Below the pieces are notes generated by a model. It had not been told where the DNA came from, searched no databases, and was given only the letters and a program-made list of their open reading frames with translations. A program made the position numbers and the translations under genes. From assembly GCA_023489135.1 (NCBI GenBank), contig JAMDCE010000408.1:1-23776 (forward strand): a DNA stretch of 23,776 bases, read 5' to 3'. Below, piece after piece: positions 9,710-17,401 of the stretch. Source of the stretch: Chloroflexota bacterium (GTDB lineage: Bacteria; Chloroflexota; Chloroflexia; JAMDCE01). Position 1 is the first letter of the stretch. Every line of letters begins with the position of its first letter.

Positions 9710-10693
9710 TTGAAGGCCAAGTCCTGGACCATAGTAGCGTGCTTCCTGGTATTGATTGTTGCGGCTTGCTCTTCTATCGATGACGAGTCCGAAGTAGCAA
9801 GACCGGCGGATAGCGCGGCGCCCACCGCGGGGGCACGGTTGTCGAACAGCTTCAACGTCGGCGGCCGGATACTTTTCGTGAAGGGCAACGCCCTGTGGCT
9901 ATGGCAGAATGGAAATGCCAAGCAGCTGACCAATGAATCGGCCTACGAAAACCCGGCCTGGTCGCCGGATGGAAAAAGAGTGGCGGCGATAAAGCGGGCC
10001 GGCAATTACTCGGACCTCGTGGTCTTGAACCTGAACGGGAAGATGGACCAACAGCTAACTCGCTTCGGTCCGACCCCTCGTCCCCAAGATTCCACCTGGG
10101 CCCGGATGCCATCGTGGTCGCCGGATGGCTCCAAGATTGCCTTCTCCGCCGACGCCGGCACCCTTCATTTTGGATTATGGACGGTGGACACCGGAGGAAG
10201 CAAGCTGATCAAGCCCAGCTACAGGGCTTTGGGCGAGGGCGATGCCGACTCTCCGGCGTGGTCGCCCGATGGAAAGAACCTGGCTTTCGCGGCCTACTGG
10301 GACACTCAAACCCAGATCTACGCGCTTGCCCTGTCGACCGGCGCCGTAAAGAAGTTGACGAACCATCAAGAGGGCGCCTACGATCCCTCCTGGTCGCCCG
10401 ATGGAGCGAAGATCGGATACGTAGCACGTTCTGACAACAAGAACGACGTCTGGGTTATGGACGCCGATGGCTCGAATCCCACGCAGGTTACGACCTCAGG
10501 AGCCGCGCGGAGTCCAAGGTGGTCGCCGGATGGGCAATACATGGCTTTCGTCGCCAACCAGAGTCAGAGCTTTGACTTGTATGCCATAAAGATATCCGGC
10601 CACGCCGGCGCGGCTTCCGCTTCGTCCGAGATCAAGCAGCTAACCAAGGGGCAATCGATTGAAGCCGCAGGCGGGATTTCGTGGGCGAAGTGA
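9710..10693 (+). CDS. Lipoprotein with TolB-like WSPDG beta-propeller repeats
   Basis: The 327-residue product starts with a lipoprotein signal: K2 and K4, a hydrophobic stretch, and lipobox VAAC with C20. A low-complexity linker follows. The rest has at least five WSPDG repeats, with Trp codons at 9959, 10115, 10259, 10391 and 10520, i.e. 43-52 residues apart. These are the PD40/TolB-type blades of a beta-propeller. It is probably anchored on the outer face of the membrane and binds protein or ligand; no catalytic motif is seen. The TTG start at 9710 is supported by AGGAG at 9696-9700. It follows pyrD by 25 bp and its end overlaps the next gene, so it may be read with the pyr operon. The role is unknown. 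Confidence 0.82.
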   Translation: MKAKSWTIVACFLVLIVAACSSIDDESEVARPADSAAPTAGARLSNSFNVGGRILFVKGNALWLWQNGNAKQLTNESAYENPAWSPDGKRVAAIKRAGNYSDLVVLNLNGKMDQQLTRFGPTPRPQDSTWARMPSWSPDGSKIAFSADAGTLHFGLWTVDTGGSKLIKPSYRALGEGDADSPAWSPDGKNLAFAAYWDTQTQIYALALSTGAVKKLTNHQEGAYDPSWSPDGAKIGYVARSDNKNDVWVMDADGSNPTQVTTSGAARSPRWSPDGQYMAFVANQSQSFDLYAIKISGHAGAASASSEIKQLTKGQSIEAAGGISWAK

Positions 10694-11844
10694 GCGTGCA
10701 GATGGAGCAACCTGAAGCGGAGCCTCAGATCGATTGGGGGCGACAGGAGATCGCCAAGGCTTACGCTCGTTGGCGCAGGGTGATACTGGCCGGCGAAACC
10801 CTTCTCGGCGCCATCTACATACTGGCCTTGCTCATTGGCGGCGCCTCTGTGGAATTGCAGTCGTTGGCAAGCCGATTAGACGGCAACTTGGTCGCCGTGG
10901 CCATCTACTTCATCATCTTCTACGCGGGTTACGCGCTTGTTCTTCTGCCCCTGAGCTACTTCGGGGGCTACCTTCTTTCGCGGCGCTACGGTCTGTCGAC
11001 GCAATCCCCCTCGGGTTGGCTGATGGACTGGGTGAAGGGCACCGCCCTCACCTTGGTCCTCGGTCTCGTCCTGGTAGAGATTCTGTACTATACCATCGCC
11101 GTTGCCCCTGCCTGGTGGTGGCTCATTATGGGGGCGGTGGTAGTGCTGCTGTCGGTTGTGATGGCGAATCTGGCACCGGTGTTGATAGTCCCGCTGTTTT
11201 TCCGCTTCAAGCCGGTCGAGGACGAGGAACTGGTGGCCAGACTGGTCGAGATGTCGAGCCGCGCAGGGGCTAAGGTCGGGGGAGTCTTCAGAATCGATTT
11301 GAGCAGCAAGACGACCGCTGCCAACGCGGCCCTGATGGGGCTAGGGAACACCCGGCGCATCGTCCTGGGCGATACGCTGTTGGACAGGTACACCATCGAC
11401 GAAATAGAAACGGTCTACGCGCACGAGCTTGGCCATCACGTCCACGCCGACATCCCGGTGTTGATACTGGTCCAGTCACTGACCACGCTGGTCGGGTTCT
11501 ACGTCGTCGGCAGCGTCATCGGCTGGGGCCTCGACGTTTTCGGCATTGGATCGGTCGGGGATGTGGCCTCGTTGCCGTTGTTTGCCCTTATCCTGGGGAT
11601 GCTGGGTGTTTTCTGGGCGCCGGTCACAAGGGGCGTGTCGCGGTACCTGGAGCACCGGGCAGACGTCTACGCACTCAGATTCACGGGCAAGGCGAGGGCG
11701 TTTAGAAACGCCATGATCAGGCTATGCAACCAGAATCTGGGAGAGCTAGATCCGAACCGTTTCGTCGAGTTCTTCTTGTACGACCATCCGGCAATGGGTA
11801 GCCGAATTCGTCTGGCCGAGCGATTTCTTGAAAGCCAGCGCTAG
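10681..11844 (+). CDS. M48 family membrane zinc metalloprotease, Ste24/HtpX-like
   Basis: The 387-residue product has several hydrophobic segments: about 30-60, 70-100, 115-165, and two after the zinc site at about 255-320. The zinc motif is H248-ELGH-252, with a third ligand candidate E324 in LEHRADVYAL. SKTTAANAALMGLGNTRRIVLGDTLL precedes the HExxH and resembles the Ste24 (CAAX protease 1) block. The N-terminal SYFGGYLLSRRYGLSTQSP also looks like Ste24. Such proteases cleave or quality-control membrane proteins. The start is uncertain: GTG at 10681 overlaps the lipoprotein gene by 13 bp, while GTG at 10690 or ATG at 10702 would also fit. It is positioned for coupled translation with the lipoprotein. 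Confidence 0.9.
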   Translation: MGEVSVQMEQPEAEPQIDWGRQEIAKAYARWRRVILAGETLLGAIYILALLIGGASVELQSLASRLDGNLVAVAIYFIIFYAGYALVLLPLSYFGGYLLSRRYGLSTQSPSGWLMDWVKGTALTLVLGLVLVEILYYTIAVAPAWWWLIMGAVVVLLSVVMANLAPVLIVPLFFRFKPVEDEELVARLVEMSSRAGAKVGGVFRIDLSSKTTAANAALMGLGNTRRIVLGDTLLDRYTIDEIETVYAHELGHHVHADIPVLILVQSLTTLVGFYVVGSVIGWGLDVFGIGSVGDVASLPLFALILGMLGVFWAPVTRGVSRYLEHRADVYALRFTGKARAFRNAMIRLCNQNLGELDPNRFVEFFLYDHPAMGSRIRLAERFLESQR

Positions 11845-11857
11845 GGTGCGAGAAGTG

Positions 11858-12268
11858 ATGAAGAGTTTCCGGTTGGGAAGTAGTTTGGGAGTGCTGGGAC
11901 GCTGGCAGTTCCTGGCCGTCGTCGGGGTTGCGGTGGCCGGGTACTTTGTCATCTCTTTCGCCGGCCTGGTTGTGAATGGTTACCAGCTGAATCAGAGGGC
12001 TGGCTCGTTGCAGCGTGACATTCAGGGGCTGCGGGATGACAATGAGCAACTGGAGAGCCAGATTCGCGCGCTATTGACCGAAGATGCAGTGGAGAAACTG
12101 GCGCGAGAGGAGCTGGGCTGGACCAAGCCGGGAGAGACGGCGGTGATTATCGTTCCCAGCAATCCAGATGCTAAGGCTACCGCCGGGCTCCCCGTGTCGA
12201 AATCGGCGCCAGACACACCCAACTGGCGTCGCTGGTGGGATTTGTTCTTGGGAAGCCCTCTTCCTTGA
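11858..12268 (+). CDS. DivIC/FtsB-like septum formation initiator protein
   Basis: A small bitopic membrane protein of about 136 residues. It has a short basic N-terminus, one transmembrane helix (roughly VGVAVAGYFVISFAGLVV), then a predicted coiled coil (GSLQRDIQGLRDDNEQLESQ). The DivIC signature AREELGWTKPGETAVIIVP follows. In the family this protein links FtsL and FtsQ in the divisome at mid-cell. A Pro/Ser/Lys-rich tail ends in an aromatic WRRWWDLFLG. The start is unclear: ATG 11858 is chosen, while GTG 11846 or GTG 11855 also fit, and a TTG at 11828 would overlap the protease gene. The stop codon TGA (12266-12268) lies within the -35 box of the tRNA promoter. Confidence 0.85.
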   Translation: MKSFRLGSSLGVLGRWQFLAVVGVAVAGYFVISFAGLVVNGYQLNQRAGSLQRDIQGLRDDNEQLESQIRALLTEDAVEKLAREELGWTKPGETAVIIVPSNPDAKATAGLPVSKSAPDTPNWRRWWDLFLGSPLP

Positions 12269-12293
12269 CCGGCACGCCTGGTTTCTGTATAAT
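12265..12293 (+). promoter_or_regulatory. Promoter of the initiator tRNA gene
   Basis: TTGACC (12265-12270), a 17-nt spacer and a perfect TATAAT (12288-12293) give a near-consensus sigma70 promoter. It starts about 30 nt before the tRNA 5' end. The -35 box overlaps the stop codon of the divIC-like gene. Confidence 0.88.
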
Positions 12294-12323
12294 TACCTCG
12301 GCAGCAATTGCTGGCTTGAACAA

Positions 12324-12398
12324 CGCGGGGTGGAGCAGCGGAAGCTCGTCGGGCTCATAACCCGAAGGTCGTTGGTTCGAATCCAACCCCCGCTACCA
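12324..12398 (+). tRNA. Initiator tRNA-fMet (anticodon CAT)
   Basis: The sequence folds into a full cloverleaf of 75 nt with encoded CCA. The acceptor arm is CGCGGGG with CCCCGCT, the D stem GAGC/GCTC has a 7-nt loop, and the anticodon arm is TCGGG-CTCATAA-CCCGA. The T arm is GTTGG-TTCGAAT-CCAAC. Three consecutive G-C pairs in the anticodon stem (GGG/CCC) and an unpaired first acceptor position mark it as the initiator. Here position 1 is C opposite T72, not the common C1-A72. It has its own promoter and terminator. Confidence 0.96.
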
Positions 12399-12411
12399 GG
12401 AGCTTTTGTTG

Positions 12412-12447
12412 AGAGGATCGAGTGAGCTTGGTCCTCTTTATTTTTAT
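12412..12447 (+). terminator. Intrinsic terminator after the tRNA gene
   Basis: AGAGGATCGAG (12412-12422) pairs with CTTGGTCCTCT (12427-12437) in an 11-bp stem with two G-U pairs and a TGAG tetraloop, then TTATTTTTATT. It stops the tRNA transcript 14 nt after CCA. No clear promoter is visible between it and tilS. Confidence 0.88.
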
Positions 12448-12510
12448 TGAGGGCCTATCCGATAACTCCCACCCGGTGTCGTCGGATGAGTGCCAGGCAG
12501 GGTCGAGGCT

Positions 12511-13944
12511 ATGCTCGTCGACAAGGCGCGTTCGGCGGTTGAGAAGTACGATATGTTTGGTCCGGGCGACCGAGTGGTGGTGGGTGTATCCGGCGGACCC
12601 GATTCAGTGGCCTTGCTGCGCTGGTTGTCGGGCTTCGCGCGCGAGCGAGGATTCCAACTTCACATCGCGCACCTGGATCACATGCTACGTGGTGAGGAGT
12701 CGGCTGCAGATGCACGATGGGTCCAAAACTTGGCGGAGGATCTGGGACTCCCACACACCATCGAAGCCATAGATGTACAGGCGGTCCGGGACGAAATGCG
12801 GTTGAGTCTGGAAGATGCCGCCAGGCAGGCACGTTATTCCTTCTTTGCCCACGTGGTGAAAGAGGTAGAGGCGCGGGGCGTTGCCGTGGCGCATACGGCC
12901 GACGATCAGGTGGAAACGATCGTTCTTCATTGGCTGCGGGGCGCCGGTCTGGCCGGGCTGCGCGGGATGCAGCCGGTCACGACCTACCGGGTCGTTCCCG
13001 GTTTTGAGTCCAGCGCCGCCGACGTGAGGGTCGTTCGACCTCTACTCGAGGTCTGGAGATCGGAGGTGGAATCTTATCTCGAGGAGAACGGTTTGTCCGC
13101 CAGGCTCGATCGTTCCAACCTGGAGCTCGACTTCCTGCGGAACAAGGTTAGGCAGCAGCTGATACCGTATCTGCAAAGCTACAACCCGAGGATCAAGGAA
13201 TCGGTGCTGCGGAGCGCCGAATTTCTGGGCGCCGACTACGATTTTATTCGGAGCAACGTGGCCGAGGTTTGGGACAGTGTTGCGCGAGTGGGCGAGCGGA
13301 AAGTAACATTCGATTTGACGAGGTGGCTCGAGCTGCCCGAGTCGCTCCAGCGCCACATGCTGAGGGAGGCGATGTGCCGGCTGGTCGGGGACGTGATCGG
13401 ACTGAGCTCCGTGCACATTGACTCGGCCCTAGCGATTATCAGATCGGGCCGCACGGGAGCCAGCGTGACCTGGCCTCGCGGGCTGGAAGTGAAGAAAAGC
13501 TATGACAGCTTCTTGATAGGCTTCTGCGGTCCTCGCCGAGAGCCATCGCTGTCAATCGAGGGGCAGCGCCTCGAGGTTCCGGGGGGAACGAAGATCTACG
13601 GCACCCCCTGGGAGGTTAAGGCTGTCTTACGCTCCCGTCCCTGCGGTGACGCTCAGCCGCATCACGCCGATCTGGATTTTGAACGGGTGGGAAAACATCT
13701 GGTAGTGCGCCGGCGCAAGCCCGGGGATCGGTTTCGGCCCCTGGGAATGAAAGGCGAGAAGTCGCTCCAGGATTTCTTTGTGGATGCCAAGGTTCCGGAG
13801 GAGGAGCGCGATGAAGTCCCGATTGTGTCGTCGTCTGACCACGTGGTCTGGATTGTCGGATCGCGAATTGACGACCGAGTTAAGGTGACCCCTTCGACGA
13901 AGGATGTCTTGTGCCTGAGATTCTTGAAAAGCAACGGGGGATGA
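12511..13944 (+). CDS. tilS: tRNA(Ile)-lysidine synthase TilS
   Basis: TilS attaches lysine to C34 of tRNA-Ile(CAU), changing its decoding from Met to Ile. The N-type PP-loop SGGPDS lies at residues 27-32 (VVVGVSGGPDSVALLRWL). It is followed by HIAHLDHMLRGEES and AHTADDQVETIVLHWLRGAGLAGLRGM, all TilS blocks. The C-terminal TilS domain has RRRKPGDRFRPLGMKGEKSLQDFF and VWIVGSRIDDRVKV. The 477-residue length is that of a full two-domain enzyme. The ATG at 12511 is chosen because SGGPDS then sits at the usual distance; an in-frame GTG at 12490 would add 7 residues. It is 13 bp ahead of hpt in the same orientation. No promoter of its own is obvious. Confidence 0.95.
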   Translation: MLVDKARSAVEKYDMFGPGDRVVVGVSGGPDSVALLRWLSGFARERGFQLHIAHLDHMLRGEESAADARWVQNLAEDLGLPHTIEAIDVQAVRDEMRLSLEDAARQARYSFFAHVVKEVEARGVAVAHTADDQVETIVLHWLRGAGLAGLRGMQPVTTYRVVPGFESSAADVRVVRPLLEVWRSEVESYLEENGLSARLDRSNLELDFLRNKVRQQLIPYLQSYNPRIKESVLRSAEFLGADYDFIRSNVAEVWDSVARVGERKVTFDLTRWLELPESLQRHMLREAMCRLVGDVIGLSSVHIDSALAIIRSGRTGASVTWPRGLEVKKSYDSFLIGFCGPRREPSLSIEGQRLEVPGGTKIYGTPWEVKAVLRSRPCGDAQPHHADLDFERVGKHLVVRRRKPGDRFRPLGMKGEKSLQDFFVDAKVPEEERDEVPIVSSSDHVVWIVGSRIDDRVKVTPSTKDVLCLRFLKSNGG

Positions 13945-13957
13945 GAGGTGGACGACG

Positions 13958-14569
13958 GTGAGTAGAATCAAGAAAACGGCTAACCTCGCCACGGTTCTCC
14001 TGGCTGAGGATGAAATCGCCAAGCGGGTGCGTGAGCTGGGCGATCGCATTACTGAAGACTACGCTGGCAAGGAGCTGGTCCTGGTGGGGGTGCTCAAGGG
14101 AGCCCTGATGTTCATCGTCGATCTGTCCAGGCGCATCGACCTGCCGCTGGAGCTCGATTTTATGGCCGTTTCCAGCTATGGCAAGAGCACCGATTCAAGC
14201 GGCGTGGTGCGTATTCTCAAGGACCTGGACGCTACCATCGAGAACAAGGACGTTCTAGTGGTCGAGGACATCGTAGACAGCGGGCTTACTCTGAAGTACA
14301 TCTGTGAAGTGCTTCAGGCCAGGAATCCTGCCAGCCTTCGAGTATGCGCCCTATTGAACAAGTGCAAGGATCGCAAGGCCGATGTCACGCTGGACTACGT
14401 TGGATTCGAAATACCCGACCGCTTCGTGGTGGGCTATGGGCTTGACTACGGGGAGCTCTATAGAAACCTGGCTTATATCGGTATACTCGAACCTGCCGGC
14501 GCGGAAGGGGCGAAGCAAAGGCGGAACCCCGGCGAGCCCAGTTCGCCAGATAGGCAGCCAGGCGAGTAG
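13958..14569 (+). CDS. hpt: Hypoxanthine phosphoribosyltransferase
   Basis: The enzyme salvages hypoxanthine (and usually guanine) to IMP or GMP with PRPP. The PRPP loop VVEDIVDSGLTL lies at residues 101-112. ELVLVGVLKGALMFIVDLSRRI and DFMAVSSYG are the N-terminal family blocks, and VGFEIPDRFVVGYGLDYGELYRNLAYIG ends the conserved part. The start is GTG at 13958 with GAGAGGTGG just upstream. At 203 residues it is about 20-25 longer than usual, because a Pro/Gly/Arg-rich tail follows the conserved end. The tail looks disordered and stays in frame to a clear TAG. The gene lies between tilS and ftsH, as in Bacillus. Confidence 0.95.
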   Translation: MSRIKKTANLATVLLAEDEIAKRVRELGDRITEDYAGKELVLVGVLKGALMFIVDLSRRIDLPLELDFMAVSSYGKSTDSSGVVRILKDLDATIENKDVLVVEDIVDSGLTLKYICEVLQARNPASLRVCALLNKCKDRKADVTLDYVGFEIPDRFVVGYGLDYGELYRNLAYIGILEPAGAEGAKQRRNPGEPSSPDRQPGE

Positions 14570-14570
14570 G

Positions 14571-14598
14571 TTGATTTTTTGGGTGAATCTGGTATAAT
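14571..14598 (+). promoter_or_regulatory. Promoter of ftsH
   Basis: TTGATT (14571-14576), a 16-nt spacer and a perfect TATAAT (14593-14598). It begins 1 bp after the hpt stop and leaves a leader of about 40 nt before ftsH. It suggests ftsH can be transcribed apart from tilS-hpt. Confidence 0.8.
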
Positions 14599-14645
14599 GG
14601 CAAGGCAGATGCCGTTCGTGGTGTGCACCTAGGCGGAGGATTGTA

Positions 14646-16505
14646 TTGGATACAAAGTGGCTGAGGAATAGCTTCATATACTTGCTGATCCTGGTTGCGG
14701 CTATTGCCCTGTTCCTTTCGTTTGCCCAAAACACAAACAAGGAACCGGCTTCGATGACGATCAGCGAGGTAATTCAGGAAGCCAAGAAGGGTAATATCAA
14801 GAAGATAAGCGTCGAAGGGGATACTCTCACCATCGAACGCTACGACAGCACGGCCAAGGCGGCTTCTCGCAAGGAGCCGAACGCGAACGTATACCAGGTG
14901 CTGAAAGACGCCGGGGTGTCTCCCGAGCAGCTCGACCGCATAACGATCGACGCGAAGAAGCCACCGGAGTTCGGCAACTGGCTCGGGATAGTGGTTCAGT
15001 TCCTCCCGTTCGTGTTTCTGGCGGGCTTCCTCCTCTTTATGATGCGTCAGGCACAGGGGACGAACAACCAGGCATTGTCCTTTGGCAAGAGCCGGGCGCG
15101 GATGTTCATGAGCAACAAACCTACGATCACATTCCTGGACGTGGCCGGGGTGGAGGAAGCGAAGCAAGAGCTTCAAGAGGTGGTGGAGTTCTTGAAGTAC
15201 CCCGAGAAGTTTGTGGCGCTCGGCGCGCGAATTCCACGAGGGGTGCTGCTGGTCGGCCCTCCCGGTACCGGAAAAACCCTGCTGGCACGGGCCGTGGCAG
15301 GCGAGGCGGGGGTGCCCTTCTTCAGCATCTCGGGTTCTGAGTTCGTCGAGATGTTCGTGGGCGTGGGCGCTTCTCGAGTTCGAGACCTGTTCGACCAGGC
15401 CAAGCGCAACGCACCGTGTATCGTGTTCGTCGACGAAATCGACGCCGTCGGGAGACAGCGTGGAGCCGGACTCGGGGGGAGCCACGACGAGCGGGAGCAG
15501 ACCCTCAATCAGATACTGGTGGAAATGGATGGGTTCGATAGCAGCACCAACGTCATAGTGATAGCAGCGACCAACCGGCCCGACGTCCTCGATCCGGCGC
15601 TGCTGCGTCCCGGTCGTTTCGACCGGCAGGTCGTCCTTGACCGGCCGGACATAAACGGCCGAAAGGCTATCCTGGAAGTTCACGTCAAGGGCAAGCCGCT
15701 AGACCGAGTCGTGGCCATCGACGTCCTGGCCAAGCAGACTCCGGGGTTCTCCGGAGCGGACCTGGCCAACCTGGTGAACGAGGCGGCCATCCTGGCCGCG
15801 CGGCGGAACAAGAAGAGTATCGCTCTCGATGAGTTCGAAGAGGCCATCGATCGCGTGATCGCCGGTCCCGAGCGCAAGAGCAGGATCATTAGCGAGAAAG
15901 AGAAGAAGATTACCGCGTACCACGAAGCCGGACATGCGGTGGTGGCCCGGATGCTGGAGAATGTGGATCCGGTCCATAAGGTATCTATCATCGCGCGCGG
16001 AATGATGGGCGGCTATACCAGGCTTCTGCCCACTCAGGATCGGTATCTATGGACCAGGTCTCAGTTCGAGGATACCTTGGCCTGGGCGCTGGGCGGACAC
16101 GTCGCCGAGGAGCTTGTCTTCGGCGAGATGACCACTGGTCCCTCGAACGATATCGAGCGAGCTACCGGCATTGCCAGAAAGATGGTCACCGAGTACGGAA
16201 TGAGCAAGCGCCTTGGCCCGGTTGCTCTCGGCCATAAGGAGGAGCTCATATTCCTTGGTAGAGAGATTGCCGAGCAGAAGAACTACAGCGAGAAGGTTGC
16301 CGAGGCCATCGACGAGGAGGTTCGCACCATCATCGACGAGGCTTACAACAAGGCGCGGGCCATACTAACCCAGTACAGAACCACGCTCGACGCCCTAGCC
16401 GAGTCCCTCATCAAAGAAGAGACGCTCGAGCGCGACGCCTTGGAAGCGATTTTCGCCAACGCTCGTCCGGCCAAAGCGGAACCGGAGTTCGCGACCGCCT
16501 CGTAA
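14646..16505 (+). CDS. ftsH: ATP-dependent zinc metalloprotease FtsH
   Basis: The 619-residue membrane AAA+ protease degrades misfolded membrane and regulatory proteins. Order: transmembrane helix at about 10-27, an extracytoplasmic domain, a second helix at about 113-132, AAA+ module with Walker A GPPGTGKT (204-211) and Walker B DEID (263-266), the [20 protein letters not shown] second region of homology, then the M41 protease with H426-EAGH-430. The probable third zinc ligand is D502 in NDIERAT. The family usually has TTGASND before this Asp; here it is TTGPSND, with LGGHVAEE in place of LGGRVAEE. The start is TTG at 14646, supported by GGAGG at about 14635-14639. It has its own promoter. 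Confidence 0.97.
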   Translation: MDTKWLRNSFIYLLILVAAIALFLSFAQNTNKEPASMTISEVIQEAKKGNIKKISVEGDTLTIERYDSTAKAASRKEPNANVYQVLKDAGVSPEQLDRITIDAKKPPEFGNWLGIVVQFLPFVFLAGFLLFMMRQAQGTNNQALSFGKSRARMFMSNKPTITFLDVAGVEEAKQELQEVVEFLKYPEKFVALGARIPRGVLLVGPPGTGKTLLARAVAGEAGVPFFSISGSEFVEMFVGVGASRVRDLFDQAKRNAPCIVFVDEIDAVGRQRGAGLGGSHDEREQTLNQILVEMDGFDSSTNVIVIAATNRPDVLDPALLRPGRFDRQVVLDRPDINGRKAILEVHVKGKPLDRVVAIDVLAKQTPGFSGADLANLVNEAAILAARRNKKSIALDEFEEAIDRVIAGPERKSRIISEKEKKITAYHEAGHAVVARMLENVDPVHKVSIIARGMMGGYTRLLPTQDRYLWTRSQFEDTLAWALGGHVAEELVFGEMTTGPSNDIERATGIARKMVTEYGMSKRLGPVALGHKEELIFLGREIAEQKNYSEKVAEAIDEEVRTIIDEAYNKARAILTQYRTTLDALAESLIKEETLERDALEAIFANARPAKAEPEFATAS

Positions 16506-16536
16506 GTCGGGCGGGGCCTAACTGAAGAAGTCACCT

Positions 16537-16571
16537 AACGGGCAGTATTCGCAAGATAGCTGCCCGTTCTT
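16537..16571 (+). terminator. Terminator-like hairpin after ftsH
   Basis: AACGGGCAG (16537-16545) and CTGCCCGTT (16560-16568) are perfect 9-bp complements around a 14-nt loop, followed only by TTCTT-type sequence rather than a long T run. It lies 31 bp after the ftsH stop. Termination is likely but weaker than at the other sites. Confidence 0.65.
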
Positions 16572-16868
16572 CGCTAGTATGCTGGACAAAGTGGCACCAG
16601 TTTGAGCCGGCGATCGAGCCCCAGGGCAACGCGGCGCGGGGGCCTGTCCGAATCCAGTATAGTCCGCAGAGCCCGATGCGAAGCCTGTAGCCGCAGGTCT
16701 TTAACGCTTGATGCAAATTGTCGAGGCCCGTGTGATCGCTCCGAACAGGGCGACCAGCCGGTCGCCCCTACGCTCAGAATCGACAGCGATGTTGTCTCGA
16801 AGCGCTGGAGCCCGACCATCGTAGGGGCGACCGGCTGGTCGCCCTATGGCGGTCCAGTGGCAAGGATC
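16572..16868. other. Gene-free stretch between convergent ftsH and the phosphate operon
   Basis: No convincing gene lies here. Open frames on both strands have no family signature, and one runs through the palindromic repeat at 16747-16845. Only that repeat is a clear structure. The remainder may be more repeat-derived sequence. Confidence 0.6.
16747..16845. repeat. Nested palindromic repeat with 26-bp perfect inverted arms
   Basis: The left arm (16747-16772) and right arm (16820-16845) are exact reverse complements over 26 bp, separated by 47 bp. Each arm is also a hairpin by itself: GGGCGACC-AGCC-GGTCGCCC on the left, and its complement on the right. The GTAGGGGCGACC type of sequence is familiar as an interspersed intergenic repeat in several bacterial lineages and is often mistranslated as spurious protein. 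It has no transposase. It may be a REP/MITE-like element that also insulates the convergent ftsH and phosphate-operon transcripts. Confidence 0.85.
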
Positions 16869-17381
16869 TTACCGTCCCCGTGCTGGGCGGGGCCTCTCTC
16901 GGGGCGCCCGGTCGCGTTTCTCTGCCTCGGGGGTCCAGAGCCAGAGGTTTCTCCAGTATGGCCGGGAGTATTCCTGTCCTTCGAGAAAGAAGCCCGGCAG
17001 GTCTTGGAAGATGGCGTTCCACACCGCTTGATCTGCCCGCAGCTTGACTCTTGCTTCCGAGGGGGAGGTCAGTCGCAGCAACTCTCGAATCAGACGCTTC
17101 GCCATTCCTTCGTGTGGCTCCTCTCCCGAAGTGCCTATGTCCCGGATGGTGATGGTTCCATCCACCCGCATGCGCCATTCGATGAATGCTTCCACCTTCC
17201 TGATGAAGTCTCTAGGGTCCAGTCGTTCCAGAACCAGCAGCTCGCGCCTCGCCACGGCGTCGGTCAGCCCCTTGCGGGCGCCCTTTCCGTCGGGGCTCGT
17301 CATAGAGTGCCGAATGTTGCTCTTGATCTTGTCGACGTCCTTCTCGGTGGCAAGCCTGATGTCGTATGTGGCTGGTTCCAT
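16869..17381 (-). CDS. GNAT-like protein in the phosphate-transport operon
   Basis: A 170-residue protein starting at ATG 17381. The N-terminus YDIRLATEKDVDKIKSNIRHS reads like the first strand and helix of a GNAT fold. GTITIRDIGTSGEEPHEGMAKRLIRELLRL resembles the acetyl-CoA loop region (GxxxRLI). The following WNAIFQDLPGFFLEGQEYSRPYWRNLWLW is a conserved-looking aromatic block I cannot assign. It is probably an N-acyltransferase-like protein, but the motif is degenerate and activity is not shown. The C-terminus is an Arg/Pro-rich tail ending in TAA. It is the last gene of a minus-strand unit with the Pit permease and its DUF47 partner, 20 bp after the latter. Its substrate is unknown. Confidence 0.6.
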   Translation of the reverse strand: MEPATYDIRLATEKDVDKIKSNIRHSMTSPDGKGARKGLTDAVARRELLVLERLDPRDFIRKVEAFIEWRMRVDGTITIRDIGTSGEEPHEGMAKRLIRELLRLTSPSEARVKLRADQAVWNAIFQDLPGFFLEGQEYSRPYWRNLWLWTPEAEKRDRAPRERPRPARGR

Positions 17382-17401
17382 AAGCCTGCTTGGCCTCCCT
17401 C

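Noticed and set aside
12447..12510. Possible tilS promoter, and a small ATCCGA/TCGGAT inverted repeat
   Set aside because: TTGAGG has no -10 box at a valid distance, and the 6-bp repeat is too short to separate from chance.
14385..15683. Minus-strand open frame of 432 codons
   Set aside because: It is antisense to hpt and ftsH, which have clear family motifs. Its composition is that of a shadow frame in GC-rich coding DNA.
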